Assembly (NCBI GenBank): GCA_000380225.1
Contig: KB904821.1
Span: 1,540,830-1,604,829 of the forward strand
Length of the DNA stretch: 64,000 nucleotides
Origin: a filamentous cyanobacterium ESFC-1
GTDB taxonomy: Bacteria; Cyanobacteriota; Cyanobacteriia; Cyanobacteriales; Spirulinaceae
Direction: 5' to 3'
The notes under the pieces are model-generated. The model searched no databases and was not told the DNA's origin. It saw only the letters and a list, made by a program, of their open reading frames with translations. This document shows, piece by piece, positions 50,303-59,459 of this stretch. Made by a program: the position numbers and the translations under genes. Numbering within the stretch: position 1 is the stretch's first letter; each line of letters begins with the position of its first letter.

Positions 50303-50602
50303 ATGTTACACCTACTTTACATTCTGGCTTTTACCATTGTGGCTTTCTTCGCCATTAGCAACCTCATCCGTAGTTTAGTGAGCGTGAGTTTAGATTCTCA
50401 GCGTCGCTATCCCGGCAACAATATGGCCGCTAAACGCTCAACGACTCCCCCCCATCCCGAATTATTAGATAATGACGGCAATCCGGTCAACGAGCCTTTG
50501 TTGATTGTTAAATCGATGAATGTCGAAGATGCTCGCGAAAAATTAGATGCAATTTATGATTCTTCTCCGAGTCAAACCGTTGACCGAGGCGAAGACAGTT
50601 AA
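50303..50602 (+). CDS. DUF2973 family membrane protein
   Basis: A 99-residue protein with one N-terminal helix (MLHLLYILAFTIVAFFAISNLIRSL) and a polar tail containing HPELLDNDGNPVNEPLLIVKSMNVEDAREKLDAIYDSSP, the DUF2973 signature. Cyanobacteria-specific, function unknown. TTAAGGAATAAAAACG gives a ribosome site before the ATG. Probably works with the upstream DUF2605 protein. Confidence 0.85.
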   Translation: MLHLLYILAFTIVAFFAISNLIRSLVSVSLDSQRRYPGNNMAAKRSTTPPHPELLDNDGNPVNEPLLIVKSMNVEDAREKLDAIYDSSPSQTVDRGEDS

Positions 50603-50718
50603 AATTAAGTTTTTTCACAAATAAACAGCGAACAGGGAATAGCCAACAGAGAAACTGCGAACTATTAACTGTTCGTTGCCGATCTGGGGAGGATTAACTA
50701 CCAGAATAAGCAATACCG

Positions 50719-51162
50719 CTAACGGGAAAGAAAATCGCTGAGATGGGAATCGGGCAGCAGGTCGATGCCCACAATGGTTTTGAGTAGATAGAATAACAGA
50801 ATCAGCGAAAAACTCAGCAATAAATTTAAACCCAACAATAACACGACCACCGCGATCGCGTTCCCGACTTTCGCCAATCCCTGCGGCACATATTTACGCT
50901 TTTGTCTGCGGCGGTCTTTCCCCACCAAAATCACAAAATAAAACCGAGAAATAATCAAGTCAATAGCAAAGCGCAGATCGACAATCTTGGGGCTAGATTG
51001 CGGAATTGCCTCGGTTAAAATGCCCACAATAGCGCTAAGTTGTTGGGGGGTGAAACTATCGAGCATTTGTGGGTCTAAACGCTCTAAGTAGTAGCGGGGG
51101 GTGCGGCGGTGATAATCTACATAAGTAGATTTGCGGGGGGAAGTCAAACTAGGTTGAGTCAT
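50719..51162 (-). CDS. Hypothetical membrane protein
   Basis: A 147-residue protein. The N-terminal part is soluble (RRTPRYYLERLDPQMLDSFTPQQLSAIVGILTEAIP), followed by a weak helix (DLIISRFYFVILVG), a strongly basic stretch (KDRRRQKRKYVP) and a long hydrophobic segment AVVVLLLGLNLLLSFSLILLFYLL. The basic patch before the helix should face the cytoplasm. No family recognised. Confidence 0.6.
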   Translation of the reverse strand: MTQPSLTSPRKSTYVDYHRRTPRYYLERLDPQMLDSFTPQQLSAIVGILTEAIPQSSPKIVDLRFAIDLIISRFYFVILVGKDRRRQKRKYVPQGLAKVGNAIAVVVLLLGLNLLLSFSLILLFYLLKTIVGIDLLPDSHLSDFLSR

Positions 51163-51246
51163 CGCCAGAGTTTAATTAAAAAAGTTCTGGATTAATTATT
51201 TCAAGCTGATGTGTGCGATCGCGTTTGTTTTGTTGTTGTCGCTACC

Positions 51247-52164
51247 TTAAAGCTTATACTGCCCAAACACCTCACTCGCGGCTCGATGTAACAACGAATG
51301 GCGATACACCAACGCGGGCATATCCTTGTTATAGCCGCCGCCAATTACACAAGCCACCGGATAACCCGCCGCCGCACAACTACTCAACACCATTCTTTCG
51401 CGACGATACAAACCATAATCGCTCATAGCTAGTTTACCGAGGCGATCGCTCACATGGGTATCCACCCCCGCATCATACAGCACCAAATCCGGTTGTACGC
51501 GATCGAACAAATCCGGTAGATGTTGCGCCAAAATTTGTAAATAGCCATCATCATCTAAATCCGTGGGTAACGGCACATCCAAATCGCTGCGTTGCTTTCT
51601 CCCCGGAAAATTCGCCTCGCAGTGCATCGAAAACGTAAACACGCGGGGGTCATCTTGAAAAATAAACGCCGTCCCGTCTCCTTGATGAACATCCAAATCC
51701 ACAATCAAGATTTTTTTAACCCAACCCAGGTGTAACAAAAGTCGAGACGCGATCGCGAAATCGTTGAAAATACAAAACCCCGAACCATAATCAGGAAAAG
51801 CATGATGCGTCCCCCCCGCCGTATTACAAGCCATCCCCACCGATAGCGCCAACTTCGCCGCCAAAATCGTTCCCCCCACCGCCGTACAAGTCCGCGTCAC
51901 CAACGCCGGACTCCACGGTAAACCAATCCGCCGTTGAGCCTTCGCATCCAGGGTTCCCTCGCAATAAGCCCGGACATATTCCGGCGTATGCACCAACTCC
52001 AACCACTCTCGCGGCGGCTTTTCGGGCGGTTTTACTTGTTCGGGTTGAATCACCCCATCGGCGATTAACAAGTCATGCAGCAGCTTAAACTTCGGCATGG
52101 GAAAGCGATGATTATCAGGAAGCGGGGTTACATAATCCGGGTGATAAATAATCGGTAGGTTCAT
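51247..52164 (-). CDS. Histone deacetylase family protein
   Basis: A 305-residue metal-dependent deacetylase of the AcuC/HDAC superfamily. Catalytic and zinc motifs: GGTHHAFPDYGSGFCIFNDFAIA with the HH pair near 121, VDLDVHQGDGTAFIF near 155 (zinc Asp and His), FSMHCEANFP, and DAGVDTH near 235 (second zinc Asp). Substrates in bacteria include acetyl-lysine, acetylpolyamines and acetyl-CoA synthetase. Length is normal. It precedes the large heptamer repeat at 52166. Confidence 0.9.
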   Translation of the reverse strand: MNLPIIYHPDYVTPLPDNHRFPMPKFKLLHDLLIADGVIQPEQVKPPEKPPREWLELVHTPEYVRAYCEGTLDAKAQRRIGLPWSPALVTRTCTAVGGTILAAKLALSVGMACNTAGGTHHAFPDYGSGFCIFNDFAIASRLLLHLGWVKKILIVDLDVHQGDGTAFIFQDDPRVFTFSMHCEANFPGRKQRSDLDVPLPTDLDDDGYLQILAQHLPDLFDRVQPDLVLYDAGVDTHVSDRLGKLAMSDYGLYRRERMVLSSCAAAGYPVACVIGGGYNKDMPALVYRHSLLHRAASEVFGQYKL

Positions 52165-52165
52165 T

Positions 52166-52350
52166 TTTCATTGGTTGTTGGTTGTTGGTTGTTGGTTATT
52201 GGTTGTTGGTTGTTGGTTGTTGGTTGTTGGTTATTGGTTATTGGTTATTGGTTGTTGGTTATTGGTTGTTGGTTGTTGGTTGTTGGTTATTGGTTGTTGG
52301 TTGTTGGTTATTGGTTGTTGGTTGTTGGTTGTTGGTTGTTGGTTGTTGGC
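52166..52350. repeat. Large heptamer tandem array (TTGGTTG/TTGGTTA)
   Basis: About 26 tandem 7-bp units, mostly TTGGTTG with TTGGTTA interspersed. Because 7 is not a multiple of 3 the array reads as WLLVVGY-type repeats in more than one frame; these are not genes. It joins to GCAGAATCCCTGAATTGG and TAATTGGTAATTG units, the same composite as at 2222-2280 and 58215-58310. Confidence 0.92.
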
Positions 52351-52437
52351 AGAATCCCTGAATTGGTCATTGGTAATTGGTAATTGCTAATTTCCTCCCC
52401 CTCTCCCCACTCCTCCCCCTCTCCCCACTCCTCAAAA

Positions 52438-52968
52438 TTATGACTTCTTCGGGCGAAATACTTGAATCACCTCAGCATCACAGTCGAGATAAGGCGCACC
52501 AATGAGGTCGAGACAGTAGGGAATCGCCGGAAAAACGGCTTCGAGGCATTCTTTAATCGACTTGGGTTTACCGGGTAAGTTGACAATCAGGGATTGGCCG
52601 CGAATGCCAGCCGTTTGCCTCGACAGAATCGCCGTGGGAACGTACTGCAACGACACCGATCGCATCAATTCCCCAAAACCCGGTAACATCTTCTCACAAA
52701 CGGCTTCTGTGGCTTCTGGGGTGACATCGCGCTTGGCAGGTCCAGTGCCGCCTGTGGTGACAATCAGGCAACAGGAATCGCGATCGCTCATTTCGATTAA
52801 GGCGGTTTCGATGCCGGAGCGATCGTCGGGAATAATTTTATACACCGATTGCCAGTCATTTTTAATATAGGTTTTGAGCAAATCGATAATCGCCGGGCCT
52901 GAGATGTCTTCATATACTCCGGCACTGGCGCGATCGGAAATCGTGAGAATCCCTAGAGAAATTGCCAT
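52438..52968 (-). CDS. Molybdenum cofactor biosynthesis protein MoaB/MogA
   Basis: A 176-residue protein from the ATG at 52968, preceded by AAGGGAAG. MAISLGILTISDRASAGVYEDISGP and LIVTTGGTGPAKRDVTPEATEAVCEKMLPGFGELMR, with LIVNLPGKPKSIKECLEAVFPAIPYCLDLIGAPYL, are the MPT-binding (MoCF_biosynth) motifs. It adenylates molybdopterin before molybdate insertion. The in-frame upstream region to 53085 is probably untranslated. Confidence 0.9.
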   Translation of the reverse strand: MAISLGILTISDRASAGVYEDISGPAIIDLLKTYIKNDWQSVYKIIPDDRSGIETALIEMSDRDSCCLIVTTGGTGPAKRDVTPEATEAVCEKMLPGFGELMRSVSLQYVPTAILSRQTAGIRGQSLIVNLPGKPKSIKECLEAVFPAIPYCLDLIGAPYLDCDAEVIQVFRPKKS

Positions 52969-53108
52969 ACTTGTGACTTCCCTTGATTTTAATTTTTCTG
53001 GGGCTATTTTAGCGATTGCTTGTACCCAGATGAGCAGTTTCGATGAGCGAATGGGTACTCTCTGACTAGGAATGCCAAGAACCAACTTGAACTGCTCGAA
53101 GTACGGAT

Positions 53109-53366
53109 ATGCTGAAGAACGTCTTTTTTATGCTCATGGGTTTCGCGATCGCGCTGGCGATCGGTTTACTTCAGGTGTCTCCGGTGAATGCCACAGTTAA
53201 CAATGTGGCGGTTTATACCTGGGGTTATGCCAGTCCCACCAGTCATGCTCGCGTTTGCAAGCAAATCAACGCGCTTCCCTATCATCGCCCCACCCCCAGA
53301 GACAAGGACAAACAACCGCTTCACCTCAAGTCTCGCATTGTGAGCGATCGCTACTGTCAAAAATAA
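53109..53366 (+). CDS. Small secreted hypothetical protein
   Basis: An 85-residue protein. MLKNVFFMLMGFAIALAIGLLQVSPVNA is a signal peptide; the mature 57 residues are polar with two Cys (ARVCKQ, RYCQK) that could form a disulfide. No family recognised. It is divergent from the MoaB/MogA gene. Confidence 0.55.
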   Translation: MLKNVFFMLMGFAIALAIGLLQVSPVNATVNNVAVYTWGYASPTSHARVCKQINALPYHRPTPRDKDKQPLHLKSRIVSDRYCQK

Positions 53367-53411
53367 GTCCCAATCCCCGTGAGTGGGTTGGTAATCGATA
53401 AAGCAACAAAT

Positions 53412-53550
53412 AACGCACCGAGATTTCGATCTTTACTCTCGGTGCGTTAGATTTTAGCCGCTAAATCCAGCTATCAAATTATTGGCCTAGTCCGCTTCTC
53501 GCGGACTTTGTAAATGTAGCCCCGGATTTCTAATCCAGGGGCGGTTTTCT
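53412..53550. terminator. Cluster of three hairpins
   Basis: AACGCACCGAGA/TCTCGGTGCGTT (53412-53448, 12 bp), AGTCCGC/GCGGACT (53489-53507) and GCCCC-GGATT/AATCC-A-GGGGC (53519-53542) followed by GGTTTTCTT. The first and last are strong enough to terminate transcription from the secreted-protein gene. The rest of 53367-53804 is AT-rich with a GGAGGG ribosome site before 53805. Confidence 0.65.
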
Positions 53551-53804
53551 TATAGAGTTTTATAACGTTTTACAATGATGATTTATCCATAAAGTAGGGC
53601 CAATCTCTCATTTTTTTCTCCATCTAATGAAATAAAGATAAAGAAAATTACGGCAAATCACGGCGGGAAATTTGGGTAAGTTGTAAAAGTAGGAAAGAGG
53701 GGAAAAAGCCAGATAATGAGCGATCGCGATTGCCCCTTGCCTGAAGCTAAGGTTAATTTAAAGTAAGGTTAAACTAAACCATGTCTCTTTGAGGAGGGAT
53801 TATC

Positions 53805-54752
53805 ATGCTCCGTCAAGTTTTGAAAAAAGCCAGTTGGTTGGGTTTGGTGTTAATAGCGGCTTGTGGGACAACAACGGCGGTTACTCCGTCGGATACGGAA
53901 GAAGCCGAAAATACCAGCGCGATCGCGTCTGAGGAGACAACCATTGTATTAGGAGATGTTTCCGACGAACCGATTAAGAAAATCAAACGTTTTCAACCCC
54001 TCGCTGATTATTTGGGCGAAAACTTGGCAGAACAAGGAATTAATGCCGGAGAAGTGGCAATTGTGCCGGATTTAGACTCGATGATTGCGGCGATGGAAGC
54101 TGGAGAAATCGATCTTTATTTTGATAGCTTATACCCCGCAACGGTGGTGAGTGAAGGATCGGGAGCCAAGCCAATTTTGCGGCGTTGGAAAGATGGTGCG
54201 GCCGAATATAATACGGTATTTTTTACGCGGGTTGATAGTAATATTAATCAACTTGAAGATTTACAAGGCAAACACCTGGCTCTCGAAGAAAAGTTTTCGA
54301 CTTCGGGTTATTTATTACCTGTTTCTTACTTACTACAATCCAACCTCAACCCGGTTGAAAAGTCAGCGACTACTACACCCGTTGCCGCCGATGAAATTGG
54401 CTATGTATTTACTCGCGACGATGAAAATACCATTCAATGGGTAGTCAGTGGTAGAATCGACGTAGGGGCGATTGATAATGAAAGCTTTGCTCAAATTCCC
54501 GAAGAAACCCGCAGCCAACTCCGGGTCTTTGCCGAAACTGCTAAAATTCCCCGGCAGTTGGTTTTAATTGCCCCGGATATTACCCCCGAAAAACGAGAAG
54601 AAATTAAACAACTTTTGCTGGCTTTAGATGAATCAGAAGCCGGGCAGAAAGTATTAGAACAACTCAAAGAAACCGAAAAATTTGATGAGTTTGATAGTGA
54701 AGATAGCATCGCCAAAATGCGCGAGTTATACGATTTAGTCAAAAATCGATGA
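53805..54752 (+). CDS. PhnD-like phosphate/phosphonate substrate-binding lipoprotein
   Basis: A 315-residue periplasmic binding protein with a lipobox ([11 protein letters not shown], Cys near 20). The fold shows [29 protein letters not shown] near 45, [18 protein letters not shown] near 102, [23 protein letters not shown] and [16 protein letters not shown], matching PhnD-type proteins. Its stop overlaps the start of the next gene (ATGA), so it probably feeds a sensor kinase instead of a transporter; no permease or ATPase gene follows. Ligand unknown. Confidence 0.85.
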   Translation: MLRQVLKKASWLGLVLIAACGTTTAVTPSDTEEAENTSAIASEETTIVLGDVSDEPIKKIKRFQPLADYLGENLAEQGINAGEVAIVPDLDSMIAAMEAGEIDLYFDSLYPATVVSEGSGAKPILRRWKDGAAEYNTVFFTRVDSNINQLEDLQGKHLALEEKFSTSGYLLPVSYLLQSNLNPVEKSATTTPVAADEIGYVFTRDDENTIQWVVSGRIDVGAIDNESFAQIPEETRSQLRVFAETAKIPRQLVLIAPDITPEKREEIKQLLLALDESEAGQKVLEQLKETEKFDEFDSEDSIAKMRELYDLVKNR

Positions 54753-56932
54753 AGTGGAAGCCTAAGATATGGGGGCCGCGGCGATCGCTGGCGGTCAAAA
54801 TGACATTATCCATGACTTGCGCGATCGTGATGGCGGTGGGGAGTGTTACGTCATTATCTTTATATCGCGAGCGTCAGACTTTCCGCTACGAGCTAAAAGT
54901 TCAAGCACAATTAATGCTGAAGTTGCTGTCTACCTCGTCTCAGGATGCGTTGTATTATCTTGACGCTGATATGCTCTCGGATATGATGGAGCAACTGGGC
55001 GATCGCGGTGTAGTGGTGTCAGGGCGCATTTACGACAAAGACGGGCGCATTATTACCGATGCGGCAGATGGGATGTTGAAATATCGCGATCGCGTCGATC
55101 CCTTTGGGCTATCCCTCCTGAGTGCCGAGGAAACCGTGTATCGTTGGTATCGCGATCGCCTCGTCGCGGGTCAAGTGGTGCAAGTGGGAAACCAAACCCT
55201 CGGTGCAGTCAGCATTGGCTTGTCTACCGCCCCCCTCCAAGCCAAAATGACCGCCGTGCGGAATGAAGGCATTATCGTCGCTTGTACGGCGGCTATAGTG
55301 GGGGCTTTGCTGGCTTTGGGGATGAGTCGCTCGATTACCAATCCTCTCCACAATTTAGTCCAAGCAACCAACCAAATTGCCGAAGGCGACCTCAACTATA
55401 AAGTCCCGATTACCAGTCAAGACGAAATCGCGACGTTAGCCCAGGCTTTTAACAGTATGACAGGGCAACTTCACGAAACCATAGTCACCCTACAACATAC
55501 CAAAAACCAAGCTGAAGTCGCCAACCGCGCTAAAAGTGAATTTTTAGCCAAAATGAGTCACGAACTCCGCACGCCCCTGAATGCGATTTTAGGCTTTACG
55601 CAAGTCATGAGTCGCCCTCATCACCATCTTTCTCCCACCGAACAACAGGAATATTTAGGCATTATTAATCGCAGTGGCGAGCATTTATTAAGCTTAATTA
55701 ACGACATTTTGGAAATGTCAAAAATTGAAGCGGGACGCATTACCCTCAATTCCCATCGCTTTGATTTATTTCGCTTGTTAACGAGTTTAGAAGAAATGCT
55801 GCACTTCAAAGCTGAATCGAAGGGGTTAGACTTAAAATTTACGCGATCGCCGGATGTTCCCCAATTTATCGAAACCGACGAAAGTAAACTGCGCCAAGTC
55901 TTAACAAATTTACTCGGCAATGGTATTAAATTTACCCAACAAGGTTATGTACAGCTAGAAGTAGATAGTCATCTAGTTTCTGCAACTGAAGTAGTATTAA
56001 ACTTGGCCGTGACTGATACCGGAATGGGCATTGACCCCAAGGAGCGATCGCAACTTTTTGAAGCCTTTGGTCAAACTTCCACGGGTCGCAATAGCCACGA
56101 AGGAACGGGTTTAGGATTACCCATTTCCCGGAACTTTGTGCGACTGATGGGGGGCGATTTAACCGTCACAAGTACCCCCAATCAAGGGAGTTGTTTTCGT
56201 TTTGAGATCAAAGCAAAATTAGCACAACCCGATTACAAACAAACAGAAAGCGCACCCCCTGCGGTTATCGGATTAGCCCCCTATCAAAAAATTCCTCGTA
56301 TTTTAGTCGTTGAAGATTGGCAAGTCAATCGGCAATTATTAGTGAACTTATTAATTTCAGTTGGCTTTAAAGTCCACGAAGCTACCAACGGTTTAGAAGC
56401 AGTGGAACAATGGCAAAAATGGCAACCGCAGTTTATCTGGATGGATATCCAAATGCCCGAAATGGATGGGTACGAAGCCACCCAAAAAATCCGTAGCCTC
56501 GAACAAGGAAGCAACAAAACTGTTATTGTGGCTTTGACGGCTCATGCCTTTATGGAAGAACGGCAAAAAATGATTGACTTCGGTTGCAATGATTGTGTGA
56601 GTAAGCCTTATAAAACCGAGCATATTTTTGCGCTTATGGCTGAATATTTAGATATTGATTATATTTACGAAAAAACGCGATCGCCCTCCATTTCCCCGGC
56701 TCCAGTTATCGCCAAATCAGCCCTTCCCATTCCCTTAAACCAAGCTTTAGGACAAATGCCTGCCGCTTGGCGCGAACAACTCAAACAAGCCGCGATTACA
56801 GGCTTTGATGAGGAAATTATTGCGTTAACTGACAGTATTCCTAAAGCCCATCAACAACTCCAAGAAACTTTGATTCAATGGGCCAATGATTTTGATTTTG
56901 ATGCTATTTTAGCTTTAATCGAAAAAGTTTAA
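54749..56932 (+). CDS. Hybrid sensor histidine kinase with receiver domain
   Basis: A 727-residue membrane hybrid kinase. A first helix at about 17-37, a periplasmic region, a second helix near 173-193, HAMP ([28 protein letters not shown]), H-box [16 protein letters not shown] with His271, HATPase with [21 protein letters not shown] and [10 protein letters not shown], and a receiver domain [14 protein letters not shown]...[15 protein letters not shown] with Asp566. It overlaps the PhnD-like gene by 4 bases. It likely reads the ligand state of that lipoprotein and passes phosphate on, possibly to the next gene product. Confidence 0.93.
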   Translation: MKWKPKIWGPRRSLAVKMTLSMTCAIVMAVGSVTSLSLYRERQTFRYELKVQAQLMLKLLSTSSQDALYYLDADMLSDMMEQLGDRGVVVSGRIYDKDGRIITDAADGMLKYRDRVDPFGLSLLSAEETVYRWYRDRLVAGQVVQVGNQTLGAVSIGLSTAPLQAKMTAVRNEGIIVACTAAIVGALLALGMSRSITNPLHNLVQATNQIAEGDLNYKVPITSQDEIATLAQAFNSMTGQLHETIVTLQHTKNQAEVANRAKSEFLAKMSHELRTPLNAILGFTQVMSRPHHHLSPTEQQEYLGIINRSGEHLLSLINDILEMSKIEAGRITLNSHRFDLFRLLTSLEEMLHFKAESKGLDLKFTRSPDVPQFIETDESKLRQVLTNLLGNGIKFTQQGYVQLEVDSHLVSATEVVLNLAVTDTGMGIDPKERSQLFEAFGQTSTGRNSHEGTGLGLPISRNFVRLMGGDLTVTSTPNQGSCFRFEIKAKLAQPDYKQTESAPPAVIGLAPYQKIPRILVVEDWQVNRQLLVNLLISVGFKVHEATNGLEAVEQWQKWQPQFIWMDIQMPEMDGYEATQKIRSLEQGSNKTVIVALTAHAFMEERQKMIDFGCNDCVSKPYKTEHIFALMAEYLDIDYIYEKTRSPSISPAPVIAKSALPIPLNQALGQMPAAWREQLKQAAITGFDEEIIALTDSIPKAHQQLQETLIQWANDFDFDAILALIEKV

Positions 56933-56959
56933 ATTCTTTAATTTTATTTGCCTTTTAAT

Positions 56960-58228
56960 ATGCTTAAATCTAATCATTCTGAAGATAAAGTTGATATTTT
57001 AGTTGTTGATGATACGCCTAATAACGTTAGATTATTATCAAAAGTTTTAACCGATCGCGGTTATGCCGTTCGTAAAGCCCTCAATGGCGATCGCGCCATT
57101 CAATCGGCTTTAACCCAAGCCCCTGACTTGATTTTGCTTGATATTAATATGCCCGAAATGGACGGCTTTCAAGTCTGTGAAATCTTGAAATCTAAACCCG
57201 AAACCCGCGAAGTCCCGATTATTTTTATTAGTGCCTTAGATGAAAGTATCGATAAAGTAAAAGCATTTCAAATTGGCGGCACAGATTATATTACCAAACC
57301 CTTTGAAGTCGAAGAAGTCTTAGTACGGGTCAAAAATCAATTAACGATCCGCCAAATGACGCAACAACTCTCCCAACAAGTACAGCAGCGTACTGACGAT
57401 CTCAAAGAAGCTCACATCAAACTAATTCAACAAGAAAAAATGTCAGAATTAGGCTTGATGGTTGCTGGAATCGCCCACGAAATCAATAATCCCTTGGGCT
57501 TCATTATTAGTAATATCGATCATGCGGACGATTATATTCAAGATATTTTTTCCTTAATCCATTTATATCAACAAAAACACCCTCAACCCGATACCGATAT
57601 TCAAGCCAAAATCGACGAAATTGACTTAGACTTTATCTGCGAAGATTTGTTGCAAATTCTCAAATCCATGAAAGAGGGAACCCGGCGTATGCGGACTCTC
57701 AGCCAATCGTTACGCACCTTTGCTCGCCCCGACGAAACCCAGAAGACCAACTTTGACCTCCACGAAAGTTTAGACAGTACCCTGACGATTTTAAAACATC
57801 GCTTAAAAGCCAATACATTTCGTTCTGAAATCACCATTAAGAAAGATTACGACTCATCTTCTATCCTAGAATGTTTCCCCAGTCAACTCAATCAAGTCTT
57901 TATGAACTTGATTGCGAATGCCATCGATGCCATTGATGAAGTCCAGCCTCATTCCGACCCCAAAATTGTAATTCGGACGAGTTGCGATCGCGCCCAAAAA
58001 AGTATCAAAATTGAAATTCAAGACAATGGTAACGGCATGAGCAAAGATACCCAAACGAGATTATTTAATCATTTATTTACCACCAAACCTATCGGTAAAG
58101 GAACGGGTTTAGGTTTATCCATTGTGCAGCAAATTGTAGAAACCAATCATCAAGGCAAAATTAATTTTAAATCCGCCGTTGGTCACGGCACAACTTTTAC
58201 GATCGAGTTGCCTTTGGTTGGTTGTTAG
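56960..58228 (+). CDS. Receiver-histidine kinase fusion
   Basis: A 422-residue soluble protein. N-terminal receiver DILVVDDTPNNVRLLSKVL with Asp61 in LILLDINMPEMDGF and TKPF; a coiled coil; then H-box GIAHEINNPLGFIISNI with His173 and HATPase with NQVFMNLIANAIDAI and [14 protein letters not shown]. It starts 27 bases after the hybrid kinase, and so forms the third gene of the PhnD-like sensing operon. Receiver-first kinases often act as phosphorelay branch points. An earlier TTG at 56948 is possible but less likely. Confidence 0.9.
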   Translation: MLKSNHSEDKVDILVVDDTPNNVRLLSKVLTDRGYAVRKALNGDRAIQSALTQAPDLILLDINMPEMDGFQVCEILKSKPETREVPIIFISALDESIDKVKAFQIGGTDYITKPFEVEEVLVRVKNQLTIRQMTQQLSQQVQQRTDDLKEAHIKLIQQEKMSELGLMVAGIAHEINNPLGFIISNIDHADDYIQDIFSLIHLYQQKHPQPDTDIQAKIDEIDLDFICEDLLQILKSMKEGTRRMRTLSQSLRTFARPDETQKTNFDLHESLDSTLTILKHRLKANTFRSEITIKKDYDSSSILECFPSQLNQVFMNLIANAIDAIDEVQPHSDPKIVIRTSCDRAQKSIKIEIQDNGNGMSKDTQTRLFNHLFTTKPIGKGTGLGLSIVQQIVETNHQGKINFKSAVGHGTTFTIELPLVGC

Positions 58229-58480
58229 TTGTTGGTTGTTGGTTGTTGGTTGTTGGTTGTTAGTTGTTGGTTTTTGGCAGAATCCCTTAATTGGTAATTG
58301 GTAATTTCTTCCCTACTCTGGACGGGGAAAAGAGCGCCCCTACACCCCGACTGCCCAAAAAAACGATAACTGATGACTGATGAGGCGATGACTGAAAAGC
58401 CCACTGCCCCAAAAACTGATGACTGTTGACTGATAACTGATAACTGAAATTGCCGACTGCCCAAGAACTCAGGGACTGAT
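58215..58480. repeat. Heptamer array and short repeats
   Basis: TTGGTTGTTGG units overlap the last codons of the kinase, which ends in PLVGC; then TTTTTGGCAGAATCCCTTAATTGG, a GGACGGGGAAAAGAGCGCCCC dyad, and ATAACTGATGACTGATG heptamers. The gene's stop codon lies inside the repeat, so the repeat has invaded the 3' end. Confidence 0.75.
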
Positions 58481-58533
58481 ATCATGGATCGAGGAATTGA
58501 ATTGTCGCTTGAGCAAGGACGGTTGACAGAATC

Positions 58534-58731
58534 ATGGAAGACTTTTTTCAGAACGTATCACGCTATCCCCGTTACTTCATCACATTTACCCTGGGGATTT
58601 TCTACTCGGTTTTTGGTTGGTTGCGGCCCTTACTGAAAAATCCCGTCACCGCGATCGCCCTTATCGGCTTTTTAGTGGGAGGGCTTTTCTTTGTGTATTT
58701 CACCCTACAGGCCATGTTAGGACTGGCTTAA
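58534..58731 (+). CDS. DUF751 (Ycf33-like) membrane protein
   Basis: A 65-residue protein. MEDFFQNVSRYPRYFITFTLGIFYSVFGWL and AIALIGFLVGGLFFVYFTLQAML give two membrane helices and match the DUF751/Ycf33 family, found in cyanobacteria and some plastids. Function unknown. The rbfA gene starts 122 bases downstream in the same direction. Confidence 0.85.
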   Translation: MEDFFQNVSRYPRYFITFTLGIFYSVFGWLRPLLKNPVTAIALIGFLVGGLFFVYFTLQAMLGLA

Positions 58732-58853
58732 ACCCTCTAAACTAATACAAAAGTAGCGTTTGGGTTTTGCCCGCGTTACTGCAAACGGGCGTTGCTCAAA
58801 CCCGATGGGGTCGCGACCCTAAAGTTGTTATTTTTACTCAGAAGGCGGAAGTC

Positions 58854-59243
58854 ATGGCTACAAGTCGTCGTGTTTCAAAAGTTTCCTCGTTGATCAAACG
58901 CGAGGTCAGCCAAATGCTGCTCAACGACATCAAAGACGATCGCGTGGGGGCAGGAATGGTCAGTATTACCGATGTCGATGTTTCCGGGGATTTGCAACAC
59001 GCCAAAATCTTTGTCAGCATCTACGGAGACGAAGCCGCAAGAGCAGAAACCATGGAGGGACTGGAATCTTCAGCTTCCTTTGTCCGTCGAGAGTTGGGCC
59101 ATCGCATTCGTCTCCGCCGCACCCCAGAAGTAAGCTTCTACGAAGATCGCTCTCTCGAACGGGGCGATCGCATGGTACATCTATTAAACCAAATCGGAGC
59201 CGATCGCGACCAGAAGGAAACGGATGATGTTGATGATGAGTAA
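58854..59243 (+). CDS. rbfA: 30S ribosome-binding factor A
   Basis: A 129-residue RbfA from the ATG at 58854. [30 protein letters not shown] and [25 protein letters not shown], with [25 protein letters not shown], form the KH-like type II fold. It binds the 5' helix of 16S rRNA during 30S maturation, at low temperature especially. The extension from 58767 lacks family character. Codons and HIP1 content are typical for the host. Confidence 0.95.
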   Translation: MATSRRVSKVSSLIKREVSQMLLNDIKDDRVGAGMVSITDVDVSGDLQHAKIFVSIYGDEAARAETMEGLESSASFVRRELGHRIRLRRTPEVSFYEDRSLERGDRMVHLLNQIGADRDQKETDDVDDE

Positions 59244-59459
59244 GGTTTTTTCAGTTATCAGCGATTAAGGGGCAATCGGCAATCGGCAGTTGGCAGTGGG
59301 CTTTTTTAGGTCTTAGGCAGTAGGCAGTAGGCAATCGTTATGTAGGGGCGGGGTTTCCCCGTCCAACAACCAATAACTAACAACCCAGATAAGGGCTAAA
59401 GCCCTTACTACTAACCAATAACCAATAACCAATAACCAACAACCAACAACCAACAACAA
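59244..59459. repeat. Short repeats and heptamers before the GH3 gene
   Basis: GGCAATCGGCAATCGGCAG and TTAGGCAGTAGGCAGTAGG triplets, a GGGGCGGGGTTTCCCCGTCC dyad, and ACCAATA/ACCAACA heptamers up to the ATG at 59460. No gene. The translation start again touches the repeat, as at 113. Confidence 0.7.

Noticed and set aside
52171-52390. Open frames reading WLLVVGYWLL repeats
   Set aside because: They are translations of the 7-bp tandem array in several frames at once, with no other coding signal.
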